Positions 31,028 through 33,836 of a stretch of 33,836 nucleotides of DNA are shown here, in pieces. The DNA lies in contig JAPDIT010000034.1 of NCBI GenBank assembly GCA_029259455.1, positions 1 to 33,836 on the forward strand, given 5' to 3'. Each line of letters starts with the position of its first letter. Position 1 is the stretch's first letter. The translations under genes were made by a program, and so were the position numbers. The notes under the pieces are model-generated. The model was given only the letters and a program-made list of their open reading frames with translations, did not search any database and had not been told where the DNA came from. Origin of the DNA: Archaeoglobi archaeon (GTDB taxonomy: Archaea; Halobacteriota; Archaeoglobi; Archaeoglobales; Archaeoglobaceae).

Positions 31028-32256
31028 CGGAAACTCCTAACAACAAAATTTTTCAGGTTTAACGGGTCGGAGAAGTGGAAAAGATTTGCGTTTCCACTCA
31101 GTTTGGCCATATTCTTGCATAGTTCGAGAAATCTCCCCTCCTTACCGAACATTATTATCTGCAGCCTCGCATCAACATTCCGCATCTTCTCAGCTTCTTT
31201 CAACGCACACCTCCAAGGGGTTAAGTAGGGGTTGTAGCTCGATGTGGGCTCTCCGTCTGAAATCAGAAACACGACACCTGTACCTGAGCTTTTCTTCAAT
31301 ATTTTTCTTGCTTTTCTCAAAGCGAGACCGATGTCAGTCCTCCCCCTCGCTTCAAGATTCAGTATTTCACCCTCCTTTAGCTCGCGAGTTCTGTGATTGA
31401 AAGCTATCACCCTCAACTCGTCATTGCTTCCAGCCCTCCTTATCGCCTTTCTTAGGCAGAGGGCAGCTTCAATTGCTCCAATAATTTTTCTACCTCTCAT
31501 AGAATCGCTCACATCTATCAGCATTACATAAACACATTTTTCAGTGTGTTTCGGCTGTCTTGCCACCATTTCGTTCTCATTAAGCTCTATCTCACCCCTC
31601 ATCGCGGACTTCAGCAAGCTCTCAGCAAGGTCGATATTGTCGTAGTTGTGAGTGTAGGGGTCGTATTCAACCACTTTTTCACTTGAAAAGATTGACTGGC
31701 CAAACTTCTCCGTTTCATGCTCCCCGTAGCTTCTTTTGTCAAGATTTTGAAGGCTAAGCGACAGAACCTTCTCAGCCAGAATGCTTTCGGCTTTGGCAGT
31801 GTAGTTAACTATCTTTCTGTGGAACCTCGTCTCAACCTTCTCCACATATCCCAGTTCCTGCAGTTCATCAACAACCTCATCAAAGAAGTTGTCAACAATC
31901 TGGCTCATATTGAGATCTTCCCTGCTGATATCGCCGCGCTTAATCATCTCCTTGAGTTCTTCCCATGCCCTCTGCTTTGCCTCCTTGAGCTCTCTGTTTC
32001 TCTCCATCCAGTAGTTACTCATGAACCCGAAGGTTTTCATGAGGTCGTTGAAAGCTGAAGAGTACATTTCGAAGTCCTTCGCCATGTCGGGATTCAGATA
32101 TTTCTTGATGAGTTCTGTAACGTCAAAATCTCCGGTGTCTCTGTAGTAGGGGTTGAAAAGAGAATAAAGCAGGTCGTCAGCTATCTTCTCCAAACCACTC
32201 CCACTTTTCTGGCAGAGTGAGCATTTGGGCTTATCTGTCGTAGGCAAGGTAGGCAT
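31024..32256 (-). CDS. von Willebrand factor A domain protein (chelatase-D-like partner of MoxR)
   Basis: 410 residues. The C-terminal half is a complete VWA domain with MIDAS residues: YVMLIDVSDSMRGRK (DxSxS), ARGRTDIGLALRKA (Thr) and VVFLISDGEPTS (Asp). The N-terminal 180 residues are helical and acidic/basic-rich, with a CSLC pair at residues 12-15 that may bind zinc. AAA+ MoxR plus VWA pairs form chelatase-like or chaperone machines, and this C-terminal VWA resembles the D subunit of Mg-chelatase. The start overlaps the AAA+ gene by 26 bp, with AAGGAG just upstream of the ATG, so the two are translationally coupled. The substrate is unknown. Confidence 0.9.
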   Translation of the reverse strand: MPTLPTTDKPKCSLCQKSGSGLEKIADDLLYSLFNPYYRDTGDFDVTELIKKYLNPDMAKDFEMYSSAFNDLMKTFGFMSNYWMERNRELKEAKQRAWEELKEMIKRGDISREDLNMSQIVDNFFDEVVDELQELGYVEKVETRFHRKIVNYTAKAESILAEKVLSLSLQNLDKRSYGEHETEKFGQSIFSSEKVVEYDPYTHNYDNIDLAESLLKSAMRGEIELNENEMVARQPKHTEKCVYVMLIDVSDSMRGRKIIGAIEAALCLRKAIRRAGSNDELRVIAFNHRTRELKEGEILNLEARGRTDIGLALRKARKILKKSSGTGVVFLISDGEPTSSYNPYLTPWRCALKEAEKMRNVDARLQIIMFGKEGRFLELCKNMAKLSGNANLFHFSDPLNLKNFVVRSFR

Positions 32257-33652
32257 AAACTCCTTCTCCCCGCCTCTCTAACAAACCGGTACATCTTGCA
32301 ATAGCCTCTAGGGTGATTTCTAGGGCGGAGTTTACCTCCTCCTTTCTTCTGCAGATGGACGATACAAAAGCCCAGAGATTTCTGCAATCCTCAAAACCAT
32401 TTGAAGAGCAAACATTAATTTCTTCAATTTCAGCCAGCTCTTCCATCATACCGCCGAATATGCTTCTCGGTATTGCAGCATAAATCTCTCCGCAGACAGT
32501 GTCGATCGCATCATTTACAACTTCTCTCACAACCTCATCCTTGCTCAGCTCATCCTCATAGTCAACCTCAAACCTGCTTTTCAGAGCAAGACTTAGATTT
32601 GCAAAGTCCTTACCATAATCAGCAAACATTACGGCCTTTCTTCCATTTCTAATTGCTGATGCTGCCACATGGTCAAAGGCCTTTATCGTCGCTCTGCAGC
32701 TCGGTTCGACTTCAATTCTTGTAGAATATCTGCAATTAGTGCTCCTCATACATCTTATAGCGGAGGCGATAATCTTCAGGTGCCACTCAGGAATTATAGA
32801 GCCATCGAGCGCCATGTTTTTGAGGCCAATCGCTATCTCCTCCTCTATTGTTTCGGGCGGCCCGATGTCTATCTGCTCCATTCTGTCGAGGAGGGGCTCT
32901 TTAATGTCTGAAACGCCCTTGTAGTTCGCAGGATTTGTTGATGCGATAACGAGAGTATCTATTTTCATGGGGACTATGTCTCCTTCAGGCGTGGTAATCT
33001 GCTTCTCTTCAAGAAGCTCGTGGAGAAGAGTTTGAAGGGCTGAAGGTATGGAGCCAAGTTCGTCGAAGTATGCGATACCTCTGTGGGCTTTCAGCACCCT
33101 TCCCGGGGTAAATACTTCAGGATGGTCGAGTTCGTAACCTTCCTTTATTTTCTGAAGACTTATCCCACCAATAAGCTGTCTTGTCGTCATCATCGGATCT
33201 CCGGCAATCCTTATCCATTTCTTGGGAATGAAAACGAGCTCTACCTCATCCTCCTCAAGCAGCTTCTTCTTGCATGAAAAGCAGGTGGGTTGTGTAGGGT
33301 CGTCATGGATTCTGCATCCCTTGATTGCAAGTATCTTGTCCGGCAAAAGCTTCGAAATTGCCTTTGCAAACGTCGTCTTTCCGTAGCCCTTCTTGCCTTT
33401 AAAAAGGATGTTTGATCCACTCATTAAAGCCGTCTTGACCATCTCCTTCTCCTTCTCTTTTCCGATGATCTCTTCAAACGGGTCAATACCTCTTTTCTCG
33501 AAATCGAGGAGCTTCTCCCTAACGTATTCCGAAACGCTCTTCGAATGGTAACTGATAAATTCATCATCCCAGATGTCCACCTCTTCTCCATCAAGGATGA
33601 ATCTTGGAGCACTCCCCCTTTTTATTTTAACATCTTCGAATATGTAGTCCAT
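32231..33652 (-). CDS. MoxR/Mg-chelatase-I-like AAA+ ATPase with zinc-knuckle insert
   Basis: 473 residues. After an N-terminal region of about 60 residues comes an AAA+ core: FKGKKGYGKTT (Walker A 86-93), an insert with C113-x2-H116 and C124-x2-C127 (GCRIHDD...TCFSC) that looks like a zinc knuckle, IAYFDELGSIPSALQTLLHELLEEKQI (Walker B and helix-2 insert), ASTNPANYKG (sensor 1), and LLDRMEQIDIG (Arg finger region). This is the chelatase-I/MoxR clade. ATG 33652 lies 26 bp from a TATA-like AAATATAAACC. It is upstream of, and coupled to, the VWA gene. Whether it inserts metal into a tetrapyrrole or remodels proteins cannot be told. Confidence 0.92.
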   Translation of the reverse strand: MDYIFEDVKIKRGSAPRFILDGEEVDIWDDEFISYHSKSVSEYVREKLLDFEKRGIDPFEEIIGKEKEKEMVKTALMSGSNILFKGKKGYGKTTFAKAISKLLPDKILAIKGCRIHDDPTQPTCFSCKKKLLEEDEVELVFIPKKWIRIAGDPMMTTRQLIGGISLQKIKEGYELDHPEVFTPGRVLKAHRGIAYFDELGSIPSALQTLLHELLEEKQITTPEGDIVPMKIDTLVIASTNPANYKGVSDIKEPLLDRMEQIDIGPPETIEEEIAIGLKNMALDGSIIPEWHLKIIASAIRCMRSTNCRYSTRIEVEPSCRATIKAFDHVAASAIRNGRKAVMFADYGKDFANLSLALKSRFEVDYEDELSKDEVVREVVNDAIDTVCGEIYAAIPRSIFGGMMEELAEIEEINVCSSNGFEDCRNLWAFVSSICRRKEEVNSALEITLEAIARCTGLLERRGEGVYAYLAYDR

Positions 33653-33674
33653 GTCGGATATTTGATCAGGGTTT

Positions 33675-33686
33675 ATATTTCATTTT
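33675..33686 (-). promoter_or_regulatory. TATA box of the AAA+/VWA operon
   Basis: GAAATATAAACC on the minus strand, centred about 27 bp before ATG 33652. The remaining 33695-33730 holds a perfect 6-bp inverted repeat GTAAGG/CCTTAC with a 24-bp spacer, of unknown meaning. Confidence 0.45.
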
Positions 33687-33749
33687 TGGTCTAAGTAAGG
33701 CTTAACTGTAGTATCCCGAAATAACCTTACACTCCAACAAGATTACCAC

Positions 33750-33836
33750 GTGAGGAAGCTAACGAACAAGGACATCTGAGAATGGTAAAGCAGGCTTAAA
33801 GGAGAACCGGCAACAAAGATGGCGGAGTTCTTTCAG
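33750..33836 (+). pseudogene. frame-broken N-terminus of a transposase-type HTH protein (partial)
   Basis: From GTG 33750 the frame reads VRKLTNKDI, then TGA and, three codons on, TAA. The same frame resumes as LKGEPATKMAEFFQ to the window edge. In between, the frame offset by two gives LRMVKQA. Read in order, KLTNKDI-LRMVKQA-LKGEPATKMAEFFQ resembles the helix-turn-helix start of archaeal IS transposases and related HTH proteins. This implies two compensating single-base changes, or that translation really begins at the ATG at 33819. Only about 29 codons are visible, so family assignment is tentative. Confidence 0.4.

Noticed and set aside
1-33836. CRISPR array or rRNA genes
   Set aside because: No regularly spaced direct repeats and no rRNA-like sequence were seen anywhere in the window.

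Overview
The window reads as chromosomal DNA of a hyperthermophilic euryarchaeon of the Archaeoglobus type. Archaeal-only or archaeal-style genes are spread along it: bifunctional FBP aldolase/phosphatase, GatE, archaeal ApgM, ribosomal protein L40e, AqpM-type aquaporin, DUF99, an HTH_10 regulator, a KaiC-like ATPase and VSPVIG-type pilins. Many genes have an archaeal TATA box about 26 bp upstream of the start codon, which is the layout of leaderless transcripts. From memory, several products match Archaeoglobus fulgidus proteins (AqpM, the UPF0215 protein, an Isf flavoprotein, the AF1437-type HAD protein). No search was run, so species and strain are not established.

Region 1 (1-8498) is housekeeping. 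A truncated small ORF at the left edge and mobB lie on the minus strand. On the plus strand follow argG, a CinA-type molybdopterin-binding-domain protein overlapping pyrC, a stand-alone CheY-like receiver, a geranylgeranyl-reductase-family flavoprotein behind an unusually palindrome-rich promoter, and a pheT-apgM pair with a 4-bp overlap.

Region 2 (8501-13548) begins with a minus-strand unit: HTH_10 regulator, then DUF2193, a DUF2180 zinc-ribbon protein and an aquaporin. The last three are tightly packed and preceded by palindromic, operator-like sequence. The 49-codon gene for L40e is missing from the ORF track. Next come an HD phosphohydrolase overlapping a Mut7-C RNase-like protein, and a divergent DUF99 protein.

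Region 3 (13580-18290) holds a small polytopic membrane protein, RNA 3'-phosphate cyclase, an iron-sulfur flavoprotein downstream of a HAD phosphatase, a YkgJ-type Cys-cluster protein, and an asparagine-synthetase-like protein that lacks the glutaminase cysteine.

Region 4 (18332-24974) is a compact eight-gene archaeal type IV pilus operon on the minus strand. It encodes three VSPV(I/V)G pilins, a small Cys-rich protein, the assembly ATPase, the platform protein and two pilin-like minor subunits. No prepilin peptidase is present, so processing must be done by an enzyme encoded elsewhere.

Region 5 (25040-26680) is accessory. It has a hairpin-rich intergenic element, a RelBE-type toxin-antitoxin pair, a decayed HEPN-nucleotidyltransferase locus with several frame changes, and a small membrane protein.

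Region 6 (26683-33836) contains the overlapping fbp - E1-like - gatE operon, a divergent KaiC-like ATPase sharing a bidirectional promoter with fbp, and a MoxR-type AAA+/VWA pair related to the Mg-chelatase I/D architecture. At the right edge is a frame-broken sequence that looks like the start of a transposase-type HTH protein.
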